A DNA stretch of 64,000 nt from Ligula intestinalis (GCA_036362985.1 JAYGXS010000008.1:7775021-7839020), one strand, 5' to 3'. Positions 47,300 through 58,985 are shown, counted from the stretch's first letter. A program made the numbers and translations. Notes: generated from the letters alone by a model not told the origin.

Positions 47300-49400
47300 C
47301 TGTCTATGAGCAGTTTAAAAAGTTTTAGCATCGTAAACCAGTCGTAAAGTCGCTATTACGGCGAGGAAATGAATGCATCAATGATGGAAAAACAGCCAAT
47401 CTAAGAATGTATCAGCCAGAGAGGTTGTTTTTCCAAAAACACAAGACGCTTAGGTCTTAGTACAATGCGCGACGCGGTTGCCTGTGGACAAAATTAGGGG
47501 GTCAGTACGAACAGTAGGTGGCCAAACTCATTAAATCCAACGATTTTTACAAGTAACTCCCTCTTACTCAAACGCAGCCCAAGCTGTGGCCTCCAAAGTC
47601 TTACAGCCATAAAGTAATAGTCGTTCTTCACAAGAGGGCGTATTATGATTTATGAAGGAATATAACGTTTTGTAGAAACACCGGCTTTTTAACAAGGTGG
47701 AAAATTCCGAAAAAGTGGAAATCGGGTGTGCTAGGTAAACTTAAGTTTTACATGTGGAGGGAGACCGGCTATGCAAAACCACTCAGTAAATAAAGCAGCA
47801 CAAGAAAAATTACGTTCGAAAATAATCGTTTTGTCAAGTTGTCGAATAAATATGCTTCCATATTACGCGCAATAGTGTATGGCTGTTACCGAAGAGCCTA
47901 AATTTCGAGTATGTATTCTAACATGTTTTCACGAGAACTGCTAATTTTATTTCGTATATGCATCGCTTGACTTATGTTGGACTAAGGCAACCACGTTTTC
48001 GCTTGATATGCCCCATTGGGAAATCACAGGGGTAATATATTGCTGCAGCTCACTTGCGGACAGTGACTAATAAATTTAAATAGAATCGTCGGGAACAATT
48101 GTTAACGTACCATTTTTTGTACACTAAGAGTTATTGCCTTCCTCTATCTTTTTTGTAATTACTTCGATATTTCGATTGCGAAGAGGTTCAGATCTTCCAC
48201 GAAATTCTAATAAAGACTTTACGATTTTCACTGACTTTAGTCAATTGACCATAACTAATGAGTATATTCTATTTGCTTAGCAAAACCTTCAAAATAAGCT
48301 ATATCTTAAAAGCTTTTACATAAATAACTAGCTTTTAAACATTTTTGCTCATGCAGCTGTCTTTGTGTGTCATAGTTACAGAACAAGCCAATCATGTGAA
48401 CTCATTGCCGAAAACAATGAACGTCTGCTACAAAAGTCGCGAATAAATATGCTCAACATTGATTTAGGAAAATTTTCCAAAAAGTTAACTCTTGAAAAAA
48501 AACTTTTCTTATGTATTTTGGCATCTGATGTCTGCGCACTTTAATTTTTTTGATGATAAAGTCAAGATCAGAATGGTAAATTTTGGTCAGTGGATTGATT
48601 TCCCTAACAATTAGGATATATCTTCTGTTATAAATGAAATAGTTACTTGTTTTACCTAAAACGGAACAGTTTTCAGCATATTTGGTTGCTTCTAGACTAA
48701 GTTCTACAATGACAAATACAAAGTAGAGTGGCAATAATATCAACGGCGATTTTTGAAAAAACTGTTTCGCAATGTCCCGTGACAACTCTGTCAAATGTTT
48801 TTATGTTAACGGTCTCCAACTTCGCATCCATTGTACAATTAATTTGGTTGCCATTTACTAATAAAGTTTTCAAACGCATTCCTTGCCTGTAACCCCTCAA
48901 ATATACAATATGAATTTAATATGGAGTAATGCAAAGAGCAACTTCAAAAGTTTATTACTCAATTTTATGGCACGAAACTTGGCAGATTTGCAAAATATAA
49001 ATTTTCAAACTAACTTCGCTCTTCTGTTCCCAAAAGTAATGCGCTAACTCCTAATTACACTAACCTCAATTTCATGGATGCAAAACAAAATTTTGCGTTT
49101 TGTAAACAGATATAATTAAAATGTTTTTGCTCTTCATGAATGTTCTATTATAGTGCAACATGCACACACAAGAAGTTCTTTTCCGCAGCGTTTAATAATA
49201 TAGAAAATTCCTCGCAAAGCAACAAACGCTGGATTTCCCCCATTTTCGCCTCTATTTTCTCCCAGTATTCTGAGCTGAACGTAATTAAATTCTAATAAAC
49301 AACATTTGGCGACCCATTTCAACCCAATGAACTAACTAAACAACCTCAACTGTGCGTTAAATCCTCCAATCCCCAACCTTGCATCAGATATGCAATCTAC
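47300..49400. other. AT-rich unique stretch, no gene recognised
   Basis: About 2 kb of AT-rich DNA with few of the repeat words seen elsewhere. The best ORF is 113 residues on the minus strand (48453-48794), hydrophobic at its start; I recognise no domain and see no splice-site context. Left as noncoding. Confidence 0.4.
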
Positions 49401-51460
49401 TGTAACATTCACGAATCATGTGTACCACGGTGAACAGCGATAGGGGACAGGTTGAAACGGTTCCTGTTAAATTACACTAGCTGAAAAATTCACCCAACAT
49501 GTGCGCTTCCATTGTATATTGAGCAGGAATTGGGAACAAGCGGGTCAGGATTGATCGGGGGAGTAGGGTGGAGGTTGGCATACGAAAATAGGCAATCAGG
49601 GTGATCCTAGGTCGGAATGCACGTTCGTCGGTGTCGCTTTGAAGTTTTCATTATTGTCGTTGATGAGGATGATGTTGTCGCAGGTGCAAATGCGTCCCCT
49701 CTCCCCCCAATTAATTAAGTGTACCTGGTACTTAGGTACTTAGAAAATCCTGTTTGGGCAGTGATCAGCTTACTGTGTCCGTAATGGTGGATTCCATACA
49801 CGTTGCAGAGGAGGCTGGGTAATTCAATACACCAGGCTCCCGGTGCTGGTGGACCTCCTAACGCAATTGGCTGTACTGAAGCCTCTTCCCACTTGCCGAG
49901 AACGCTGCGTTTGCTCAAAGGATTTATTCCATGCGAAAAAATGTGAGCTCTGAGCTCCGGTTTACCGTGTATGCAGTAAACGCACCTGGAGAGGTTCTTC
50001 AAACAAAAAGTGAAGACCATTAGGTCCGAGCAGAATGTGAAGCGTGGTAATCAACGCACAGCACGGCACTAGGGTCAGTGCGTCATACACAAAAACGAGC
50101 GCGGTCAGTATGCATGCATCCGCGACAACTTTGGACACAGTCATCAGCGACTAAGGACAAGTTAAGTTCAACTATAGTCGTTGAGAAATCCGCCCTACAT
50201 GCGAGCTCCCACTGCTAGTAGACAGGAGACAGCCGCGCTGTAGATGCTTAGTACAACTGAATGTTAAGCACAGCATGGGGGCCGTGGACGTGGACTCAGG
50301 TTTCACGGCTGCTGCAGTGAACGTTCTATGCATGGCATACCATATTCGAACCGCAGAAGTTGCAAGGATAGGGCGTGAGTCCCCTCGCTGTTTGGGGTGG
50401 GCCGCGTTCTGTATTTGGCGAAGGTTGGAGTAGTGCAAAAATACTGGTAGCAGGATTGGTCCAGGAAGTAGGTCCGCACCTGTAGAGGCCGATAGGGCAG
50501 ATGGGCAACCGGGGGCGATTCCAGGCCGAAACGCGCATTTTCTTCGGCATGGCTTCCAATTCAACCTTGTTGCTGCTGTGGTAGAGACTTAACGCATGTC
50601 AGCTGCTCTGAGTTTGTTTTACTGTGGTGACAAGGCCTTCTTTTAAACCAGTGCGTTCTGCTGATCCCAGCCCCAAAGAGACCCCCTTGTGTTCAGGGGC
50701 TACGGCCGATGGGTCGGAAGCCGAGACACGTACGTGGTCTTCTTGTTTATTGTGAAATAATCATCGCTCGTCATGGGGCGGTAAGGCGACCGGTTTCCAC
50801 TCGTCTGCCACACCTCCGTTCGACAGCCGTGGCACAAAAACGTGTAGAGACACCGCCTCAGTGAAATCCAGCCACACAAAACATGTTAACTGTAGCCAGT
50901 TTACCCAGCGAGAGGACTTGCCAGCCGCCTCCGGTGTATTCTGGTTTCAGGAAGTAATGCTTAGAAAGTCAAACGTTGGATTTGTTTCAGCGGCCCTGTC
51001 TAATGGCGTTTAGCCCGCCGGGGTAGGCGACTTTTGAATGGCAGCATAATAGGACTGCTTATTGCTGCTTAACGCTGCAATTCAAACTAGACTGTGTATG
51101 CTGGTCCCCTTTTACTCATGCGTGCTCCCTAAACGGGTCGCGTGGTAGATGCACTGGACCTACCAGGGGGAGTGAGATAGACCATGGCAAGGCACTGACG
51201 TTACTCGAGTTGCGTTCCCGCATGAAATGCCGAACATCGGATGGGGCGTTGGTGGCACACGCAGGTGCCGACTTACGCTGCACCAACCAGTCGTGGTTGC
51301 TTTTGCACTCTCAGTTCGTGAGAGTTAGCCTTGCTACGGGCTACCTGATACGTCCACAGGCGGCGGATAGTGGAATGGCTATCCGTGAAGGTTAGCTGCG
51401 AAATAAACAGGCTCTCGGGTCTGGCGAATAAGCAGTCACGAACCAGTAGCGACCGTGTGG
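49400..51460. other. No recognisable gene or element
   Basis: The two halves share GAAATCCGCCCTACATGCGAG-like/AAATTCACCCAACATGTGCG and GCATACGAAAATAGGCAATCA-type words only weakly. Chance ORFs only. Confidence 0.3.
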
Positions 51461-51467
51461 GCCGGGT

Positions 51468-51665
51468 GGGCCTCAATCCCGGCGGCGAGGAGGAGGAGTC
51501 GGAGCAGCATAGTCAAGAGGGGCTGATCTGTCATAAAAAAAACAGATGGAGAGGAGAAGAGATAAATCCACCATAGGGAGGTTTGGTGTAGCAGACCTTG
51601 GCCACCCTGAGGGCGGGTGGGAACGCGGTCGAAGAGGCGTCTGCTGTGGTTCCCGAGGGCTGGGG
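51468..51665 (-). mobile_element. SINE copy, inverted, 3'-truncated
   Basis: On the minus strand it begins CGGGAACCACAGCAGACGCC and stays similar to GATTGAGGCCCACCCGGC, then diverges, so the LINE-like tail is missing. The CTTTT-type stretch and the CTCCTCCTC block are kept. Confidence 0.7.
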
Positions 51666-51834
51666 TCTGACGCAACGACGACAGCCTTATAAATTGACGC
51701 AAGTCCCAATGACGGTACTGCGATATGGCGAACGTGAACCGCTACCAAATAGGTTTGCTTGCCACCGCTGCTGCCTTGGGGTTAGATTATTGAGCCACGG
51801 TGCTAGAGGAGACAATCTCGAACAGAGAATCCGA

Positions 51835-52080
51835 GCGGCTGTTGGGGACCCGCCTGTACCCAAGATCCCTCATGAACATGTCCCCTTACGATACTACGTC
51901 CCATGCTACAAAGTCCGCGGGAACCGACGCGCTCCGTCGCTGGAGAAGAGAACGGGTGAAGCTTTCCACATTCGCGCTGCCGCCAATCGTCACGCGCGGA
52001 GAGGCACCGTCAGTGACATCATTGGGGCCGGCTAGATCAGGCATGATCACAGCCGTAACAAGTACAAGTTTGTGACGTTT
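51835..52080 (+). pseudogene. RTE/CR1-like LINE 3' fragment
   Basis: Reads like the LINE C-terminus: a WRRERVKL-type string, then NRHARRGTVSDIIGAG (a frame away), followed by the shared 3' tail GATCAGGCATGATCACAGCC and GTAACAAGTACAAG. Confidence 0.55.
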
Positions 52081-52479
52081 GAGTCAAGCATGGGGCCGCG
52101 GTCGCGCCTCCAACATGCGTTCGATCCTGCTACCGGTCGTCTTCTTGACTTGATCATGACACCGGGCACAGACAAGTAGATGCAAGGCAAGTCTACCGTC
52201 ACATAAAACGAGTTCACGGCTGAGTCACCGGGTCCTGTGTTGTGGAACACACTGTGCGCCTTCTCAGAATCAGCGGACAAACTCTTGTCTTTTTTTACAA
52301 CTTTTACAAGAGCAACGCAGAGAACAAGCTGTTTGATGAAAGAGCCAACAAACCAGTCCCGCGCGGCACCAGCGCCGGAGGGCAAAGGTTAGTCTCGAAG
52401 AGACATGCAGGTAAGCGACATTAACATGCGTGAGCGCGTGCATGCATAAAAGGAAGGAACAACATCAAGCCCGAGGAGG

Positions 52480-53600
52480 TGGGGGAGGGGGTGGGGGTGG
52501 AACAGAAACCCCTTAGCTCAAGCAAAAGGTCGGCCCCCGGTGAGACGGCACCCCGCTTGACCGGGGGGGGAGGAGAAGGGGGAGGAATGCCATTACGGGG
52601 CTAAGGCACCAACCGAGCGCAGCTTCCTCCCTCCCCCCCCCCCTCCCCCTCCCCCACCGCACACTTAACTCCGGGGGATTCTGAGGGAACAGAGCGAGCC
52701 CCCGCCTTACAACCTACCGACCCACCCACCCTCGACACGAAAGGCTTTACACGTTCAGGTCCAATAACCTTGCGCCAGCCCAAACCGACCAATGAACGCT
52801 CTCTCTCTCTCGCTGCCTGCAAGAGCAGCACTTGGAGTTTAAATTGCCTTGGTTTTTATTAGTGGCAGAGCTGAGGCTGGTTTACGATTGCCTGCCTGCC
52901 TGCCTGCCTGCAGACCGGCCGGCCGGCAGCGGCCGGAGGAGAGCCCTGAACAGACACGCCTACGCAGGCGGACGGGTGGGCAGCCCAGGAGACAGGCGGA
53001 CAGATGAGGCAACACGCGAAACGGCGATTTTCCAACGAAAAGGCGACAGAGGTAGAAAGGGTGGCTGGCAAGACTTACCTTTGCGGTGTATTCGGAGGGT
53101 CTGTGAGAGGGCGGCGGGCGGACGGACGGACGGATGAGCAGGACGGCGACGCGGACACGATACCGGTCGATGAGTGCGTGTGAGATGGAGAGCACGCAGG
53201 CGCGCGCGGAGAAGGGCACCAAAGGGAGAGCGAGGAAGGGAGGGAAATGCATTTGCTGAGGAGTGATTGCAGCGCACGCCCAAAATACACGCACATACAG
53301 CTCACAAAAATATTCAACCAGACGACACACACACACACACAGAGAGTGAAAAGGTGAGAGGTAAAATTAGACGCGCGCGCGTGCGTGCAAGACAGCACGG
53401 GACTGATAGCAATCAATTGGACTGCCATTGCTGGAAGGGGGAGGAGGCGTCCGAGGGTCTCGCACCGTAATGCCAGGAAATAATGAAAAAAGAAGAAGAG
53501 GGGGGCACACACACAATTTAAAACAGGAAGACGAGCTCTGCGCGATTTAGTAGCGCCCCAGGCAGGATAATTACTGGTGATGGCGAGACCTGCCTGCTCA
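52480..53600. other. GC- and CpG-rich stretch around the microexon
   Basis: It has G-runs, a TGCC tetramer run (52888-52911), GGAC repeats near 53120 and a short CA run near 53325. Both strands are open for hundreds of bases because of composition. Apart from the 22-nt microexon I see no supported coding segment. Confidence 0.4.
53079..53100 (-). CDS. IgSF receptor, 22-nt microexon (cytoplasmic)
   Basis: A 22-nt exon is predicted between a long pyrimidine tract ending CCGCCCTCTCACAG and a consensus AAG|GTAAGT donor, both on the minus strand. The transmembrane exon ends in phase 2 and the last exon starts in phase 0, so a connecting exon of 3n+1 bases is required; 22 nt fits exactly. Its first base completes Lys362 and the rest encodes P-S-E-Y-T-A-K (363-369), adding one tyrosine to the tail. 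It sits in a GC- and CpG-rich stretch unlike the AT-rich element just downstream. Without it the transmembrane and tail exons cannot be joined in frame with the splice sites chosen. No transcript evidence is available, and another small exon elsewhere in the 44-kb interval could do the same job. Confidence 0.68.
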
Positions 53601-53614
53601 GCAGCGCACATCTA

Positions 53615-54525
53615 CAGTACGCGCCAGAATTCATGCAACATACCGACATATGCGAAAGATTGCTACTCTTTCGCTCATCGGCATTGACTCACGTTGTGAT
53701 ATTGATTATCGGTGGTCCATTCTGAAGTTATTTCAGTCCTAATAAGATGCGGGCTTCTAAGTAGCTTCGTTCTGACCGCTAACAAAACGTATATATTTTA
53801 AAAACTGACTAATTAAATAGCAAACGTATTTATCATTAATTTTGACGGTCTTTATAAATTAAAATATATTTTATGGAAAACATAAACAAAAAAAATATTC
53901 CTTGTACTCGTTTGGTAGACAATTACGCCTTTATTTCGGTCTTTACAAAGTTTCTAAATTGCTGAATAATTTGGAAACCTACTGACTGTTACACACGAAT
54001 TAGAGGTTTACAAATTGCGCACTGTGTACATCCTGTTAAAGGAAAAGTGCGTTTTCGCCTACAGTTTGATAAAGAAGTCATAAAGTTCGCATAAAATTAA
54101 TTGACGGATACGATGTATCATGAAGGAACACCTCACAATCGTTAAAAAGCTCATAATTAGAAATATTTTTGAAACCGAAAGATACACTTTATTTAAGCAT
54201 AAAATTTAAAGGTGTATATCGCTGCCAAATGAGTACAATATCTATTTTTTCGTATACGTTTGCCATAAAATATATTTGAATTGATAAAGGCAATCAAAAT
54301 CAATGATAAAAACGCATGATGTTTAAGTAGTTACCTCTTACAGCATAGACATTTTGTTAGCGGTCAGAAGTAAGCTCGTTAAAAAGCCGGACTCCTATCA
54401 TGACTGAAATAACTTCAGAATAGACTACAGGAAATCAGTATCACAACCTGAGTCAGTGTCAAGTAGCGAAAGAGTATCAATCTTTCGCATTCGTCGGCAT
54501 GTTACACGAATTCTGGTGCGTACTG
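53615..54525. mobile_element. 911-bp foldback (MITE-like) element with very long inverted repeats
   Basis: The element is flanked by TA on both sides (53613-53614 and 54526-54527). Its ends read CAGTACGCGCCAGAATTC and, reverse-complemented, CAGTACGCACCAGAATTC. The inverted similarity runs on through about 320 bp on each side (53615-53933 against 54206-54525, perhaps four-fifths identical by eye), leaving only an AT-rich loop of about 270 bp. It has no transposase ORF, so it would depend on another element's transposase. It lies in the intron between the microexon and the transmembrane exon. Confidence 0.8.
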
Positions 54526-54609
54526 TACGCCGACAGAACATGTCCTCCTCCAATGAAAGTCCACAAGTCTACAGCAGCCATTCTTTATCGTCCAGACTTG
54601 ACACAGATA

Positions 54610-55460
54610 TGGAAAAATGATAATGTGTCCCGTGCATCAACAAACACAGGAAACTTTATCCAAGATACGTTTGATGCCTTGGACCCGACCGGACCGGTCA
54701 CCGTGAGACCTATTTACCAGCCTGCTCAACAGCGCAAAACTACGCCGACAGTCCATCCTCCTGGCTCACGTCCACGGTTATTCTTGATCGTCAAAACTTG
54801 ACAGAGATGTCGAAAAAATGTGTTCCATGCATCAACAAGCATAGGAGACTTTACCCAAGGTGCCGCTAATGCCTTAGGCTCGACCAGACTCATCATTGAA
54901 AAAGGGCTGGATGTCAACCAATTTTCACCATTTAAAGACAAGGTGATTGCGGTGGAGGTTTATGTTAATGCTAGGTGGATTGAGATGCCATTTGTGGTGA
55001 TGATGCTAATGACAAATCGCTCGTCCTGTTCTGCGTTGGCGCTCAATCTCGATCCCCGACAGCTACCGCACAGCGGTTAGGTCAATAGCAGTGCCGGCAA
55101 AGATAAGGGAGAAGGAAATGGGCATTTATGGCTCATAAGCCAACATCATACTCAACTCTAGGTGGTACACCATCTGATGCTCGAACCCGTGAACTGTTGA
55201 TAAGACCAAGATAAATAAGCTGGTGGTGTCTAAACAGTAACCCGGACTTCACTACTCTTGAATTTATGGGAAGAAACGGAATAGGGCCTCCAACCCTTGC
55301 CCAGTACCACGGAGTTTCAAGTGGAAAAATGATTTTAAAAATGTGTCCCGTGCGTCAACAAACACAGGAAACTTTACCCGAGATGCTCTTGATGCCTTGG
55401 ACCCAACCGGATTCGTTGTTGAAAAGGGGCTAGATGTCAATCAATCTTTTCCCCATTTTA
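54610..55460 (+). repeat. Repeated ~80-170-bp unit, three copies
   Basis: The string AATGTGTCCCGTGC[A/G]TCAACA with AACACAGGAAACTTTA and GATGCCTTGGACCC... recurs at about 54620, 54815 and 55340. The last two also share GGGCTAGATGTCAA-type sequence. It starts just beyond the foldback element. Confidence 0.55.
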
Positions 55461-56084
55461 AGACAAGATGGTTTCGGCGAGGGGTGAATGCCCCTAACTA
55501 GATGGATTGAGGTGGCACTCGCTGATGAATGCTCACTGATTGCTAACGCAATGCACGCGTTGTTCTGTTCTGCTTTGGCGCTCACTCTTGAACCCCGCCA
55601 GCAGCTGCACAGGGGTTAGTATTGTAGGCAGGTGACAATTGCCGGTAAAGACAAGGTAGACTGGAATGACTGCTTTCTGGCTCGTTAGACATCATCAGCT
55701 AGCCATACCGAAATTCCAGATGGTGCATCACCCGATGCTTCAACCAGCGACCTACCTCGTAGGGCCGCCTAAATATCTATTCCCCCGTCCAATTATCTTA
55801 CGGGATTGGTGGTTAAACATTTAATTGTGCTGAAAGTGACTAAAGAATATTAAATTAAATTAAAGCCCCACATAGTTGTTTTAATGAGCTAAGTATAAGC
55901 ATATCCATCAACATAAACCCCATGTTGTTCAGGCAACTGATGCCTATTCATGGAAATTTGACCTTATATTGGCGGAACTTAACGAAAAAAGGGAAGTCGA
56001 GCCACTGCAAAACGTAAAAGTAGGTTGTTACCATTATAAGGCAAAGGCAAGCAGGACCTCTAAAGATAGTCCTACCGTAGACTT

Positions 56085-56425
56085 CTGAGCCGCGGCAGAT
56101 GCGTCTCCGTCGCATTCCCATCCGCCCCACGGCGGTCAAGTTCTGCTACACCCATCTCCCTACGTTGGATCAACCTTCCCTCCTCCCTAGTACCAACACC
56201 AACTCGACCCGTCCACACGCGATAGCTGCGTGGCGTCTCGCCGCATGACTGTCAGCATCTCTTCGCCTGCAGCTCCCGGCCAGGCACCCAACTCACCCCC
56301 GTGCCGGACCTTTGGCTCAAGCCGGCTGAGGTCGCGGCTTTTCTTCGTCTCCCAACTGCACTCAGTTTGGAGTCCGGCGGGGACTCTTGATCCAACAAGG
56401 GCTACTACCCAACCAACTAGCATTT
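56085..56425 (+). mobile_element. Chimeric SINE 5' half joined to Jockey-type LINE 3' end
   Basis: 56085-56167 matches the SINE 5' half (GCAGATGCGTCTCCGTCGCA through CCTTCCCTCC). From about 56190 it switches to the LINE (AGTACCAACACCAACTCGAC, then the GACTGTCAGCATCTCTTCGC region), ending in GATCCAACAAGGGCTACTAC and CCAACCAAC. A join in a CTCC-rich stretch suggests template switching. Target duplications are not clear. Confidence 0.6.
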
Positions 56426-56557
56426 CACACAAAGGAGGTGGGCAGCTCATATGTGTGCACGTGTGTGCGGGTATTGCTGAAATTAGACGATCGCTACCAC
56501 CAGCAAAAGCTAGACTCTGTACAGGAAGGGAGGGCAGAATCGCCAACGGAAACTCAC

Positions 56558-56744
56558 TTGTGGGGAGGTCTGGAGGAGGGCGCTTTGGATCCGTTGGTAC
56601 CGGCGGAGACTCGCGTGTTGATGGCATTGTTGGCGTATTTTTGACGTCTTCGCAGAATCACCATGGCAGTTATGATGATCACGGCAATGAGCAGGATGGC
56701 TAGGCATATGCCCAAAACTATTCCAATGCTGCTGTAGGAGACAG
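56558..56744 (-). CDS. IgSF receptor, transmembrane exon
   Basis: The exon is 187 nt. On the minus strand it begins after CTCCTTCTTTCTCTAG and ends at CACAA|GTGAGT. It takes one base from the Ig exon and leaves two for the next. It encodes residues 300-361. Residues 306-330 are a continuous hydrophobic helix (starting IGIVLGICLAILLIAVIII), followed at once by three arginines (331-333), a clear stop-transfer signal giving a type I topology with the Ig domains outside. Then comes a short polar juxtamembrane stretch rich in Asn, Ser, Pro and Lys, with a tyrosine at 336 (QKYANN). No start codon is needed because it is an internal exon. An alternative acceptor nine bases further in (CCTACAG) would break the frame, so I chose the first. 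The signature of acceptor, helix, basic anchor and donor leaves little room for chance. Confidence 0.88.
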
Positions 56745-56904
56745 CTAGAGAAAGAAGGAGAAGAAGGAAATATTGCAGTAAGCAGACAGTACATTAACGC
56801 TGTAGGTGGACATGGAGGGTGAGAGACGCCGGCTGATTGGTCCCGACTATTTCGATGGTATCTTGTTTCATTAGAGTTAAGCTTTGGCAAGCTACAGCCA
56901 CGAG

Positions 56905-57480
56905 TGAACGAAAGTGCCTATAGATCCGACGCGACATCTCCACTGCTACGAGGGTTCGCGTGTGTACTATGCATCCGTGCTGTCTGTTCTTCTCTACGGC
57001 TGTGAATGCTAGGTTATGCGCATGGAGGAGGAAAGGAAACTCGAGGTATTTGACCACTACTGCTTGAGGACCATGGCTCGAGTGAAGTACATCGACGTCG
57101 TTTCAAATGAGACAGTCCAAACTGGCTGCGACAAGGATATCCCGAACCATCCGAAAAAGACGGCTGAGGTGATGGGACACGTTCTTCTTCGTCCACCTCA
57201 CGATCCCAGTAGTGCGCGGCCCTCGATCCGGCGCTGTTACCCAATTGGAGGCGTCGAAGAGGGAGTCAATATAAAAGCTACTTCAACGCATTTCGTCAGA
57301 AAATAAAAGTGATATCTGGTATACGGCCTCCAGCGCTGAGGCAAAGAGAATGTATTGAGCTGTCCAGGTGTGCTGCTGCCACGGATCGTCAGGCGTGGAG
57401 AAGCACCATTAGGGGCATTAACGAGGCCGATCGGATCAGTAATGATCACAACCGTAACTATTATAACCCTGGGTGTGCCT
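56905..57480 (+). pseudogene. RTE/CR1-like LINE C-terminal fragment
   Basis: The frame gives SVLLYGCEC, then MEEERKLEVFDHYCLRTMAR, VKYIDVVSNETVQ and GHVLLRPPHDP, a recognisable C-terminal domain of RTE/CR1-type endonuclease-reverse transcriptases. The terminal RQAWRSTIRGINEADR appears in frame 57309-57515. It ends in GGATCAGTAATGATCACAAC. A stop after CEC and later frameshifts show decay. Confidence 0.72.
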
Positions 57481-58460
57481 GCATCGACACTGGTTATATC
57501 CCCCCAGGTAGGTAAGGAAGGCAGACAGAGTAACAGATAATAGTTTACTGTCACTGTTTCTGCATCAGCCTTGTTTTCTGTGTGTCCAATAGCTTGTCCT
57601 GTCTCCGTCAGCAGCGTGTGTTCTGTCGTCGTTCTCATCTCGGCCAACAGAGGCTCTTGTTCCCAGTGGCAGAGTGACGCCTCGTGTCGGTGGCAGCGTA
57701 TTTAAGGACCAACGGCCTTTGTTCCCTATTGGCCCCTCTGCAGGCAGCCATCATGGGGTGTCCTCAGGATGACACCTCCCGCCCACAGTGACGCGCGCAT
57801 GTGCAGGCGTCTTTTCGTGACCCTTTGTCACGCGTGACCTCATAACTCAGCCGGCGGCTCTCCTCGTGTCCTCACATGTCGGCCCCTGAAGATCGCGCGT
57901 TTTGGCCTGTTCTGCATGCACCCGCTGGCCTGTGACTTTCTTTGTTCTCTTGCTCTCAGGACTCGCGTGCTGGGCCGTCCTAACAGTAACAAGTACAAAT
58001 GAAATACATGTCTTGCGCGGTCGAACAGACCTCACTGGCTTCCGTGGCATCCACCTATATGTAAAACCGATGGACAGGCAACGAGAAACATCCAGCGACC
58101 GTTTCGACTAGAGAGTCAAAACAGCTGGGAGAGGGGGGGAGACACTGCGCCTCAACTTTGCGTGGGAAGCGCAGCGGCCGGGCAGGTCCCAGAACATGAT
58201 CCGGGAAGGTACTGACCCAACGTAGCCCTGTGTTTGAGCGGGGACTAGTCTTGACTGGTGTTGGCCTTTGGAGATCACGTGGCGTGTTCGACGATGTTCA
58301 AGTGGCTGGAGGCAGGCCGGCAGGCTTGATTGTTCCCAATGTAAGTTGTGCATGGTATGCAACCCGCCAAGCAACGGCGGTTGCCAAACAGAGCCTTCCG
58401 GTGCCACCGCCTGATTGCTAAACCCTACAGGAACGGTAGCAAGGTTCTAGTGGCAGTAAC
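57480..58460. other. Unassigned intronic sequence
   Basis: Moderately GC-rich sequence with no domain, repeat or splice-phase match to the receptor gene. It lies between two LINE fragments of opposite strand. Confidence 0.3.
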
Positions 58461-58985
58461 GGATCTAGGAACCTGCTCCTTAATCATCTATCATACGTGA
58501 ATACTTACTTGTACTCGATACAGCGGTTATATTTAAGCCTGACCTAACCAGCCTCTTCAACGATGTCACGTAGTGTACCTCTCTAGGCATGACGATTTAC
58601 GGCAACGGGTCAGGAAAGATCTACCCATTCTCTTCTACAGCGATGGAGACAGAAAACCGAAGGTCCAAGTACCGCTTCGAGGAACGGTGTCGAGTCAGAT
58701 ATCAAGTTGCTCTCCCCTTTTACGCCTCTAGGTGGGCAGCGGCGTCGGGGATCGAGAGCCGCATATAACAGGGCTCGTGAGGCGGACGACGGAGAACCTG
58801 CCCTAACCCCCTTAAGCGCGTCTTTCCTGGATAGCCTGAGATAGCCTCGTGATACTGTCTCGCAGACGGAGTCTCATTTCAGACGAAGTCGCCATATTTC
58901 ACTTGAAGGGGATGGTCTTCAGGCAGCGGAGGTCAAATACCCCCTCCCCTCTGCCTCGTATAAGCTCATCTTCCACGCCCCTATG
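58460..58985 (-). pseudogene. RTE/CR1-like LINE C-terminal fragment
   Basis: On the minus strand VKYGDFV, NETPSARQ and VLRRPPHEPCYMRLSIPD match the region covered at 57060-57240. A decayed 3' tail (GTATCGAGTACAAGTAAG) follows near 58510. Several stops. Confidence 0.55.

Larger units (their letters stand above)
12403..53078 (-). other. 40.7-kb last intron of the IgSF receptor gene
   Basis: This interval lies between the GTAAGT donor after the microexon and the TCTCTCTAG acceptor before the tail exon. It holds nearly all the retroelement fragments listed here, in both orientations. I found no further exon with matching phase and good splice sites, but small alternative exons could be missed by eye. 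Confidence 0.6.

Noticed and set aside
48453..48794. 113-residue hydrophobic minus-strand ORF
   Set aside because: AT-rich region, no recognisable domain, no splice or promoter context.
52832..53611. ORFs on both strands in the GC-rich stretch
   Set aside because: Low-complexity Cys/Ser/Arg-rich frames; only the 22-nt segment has matching splice sites and phase.
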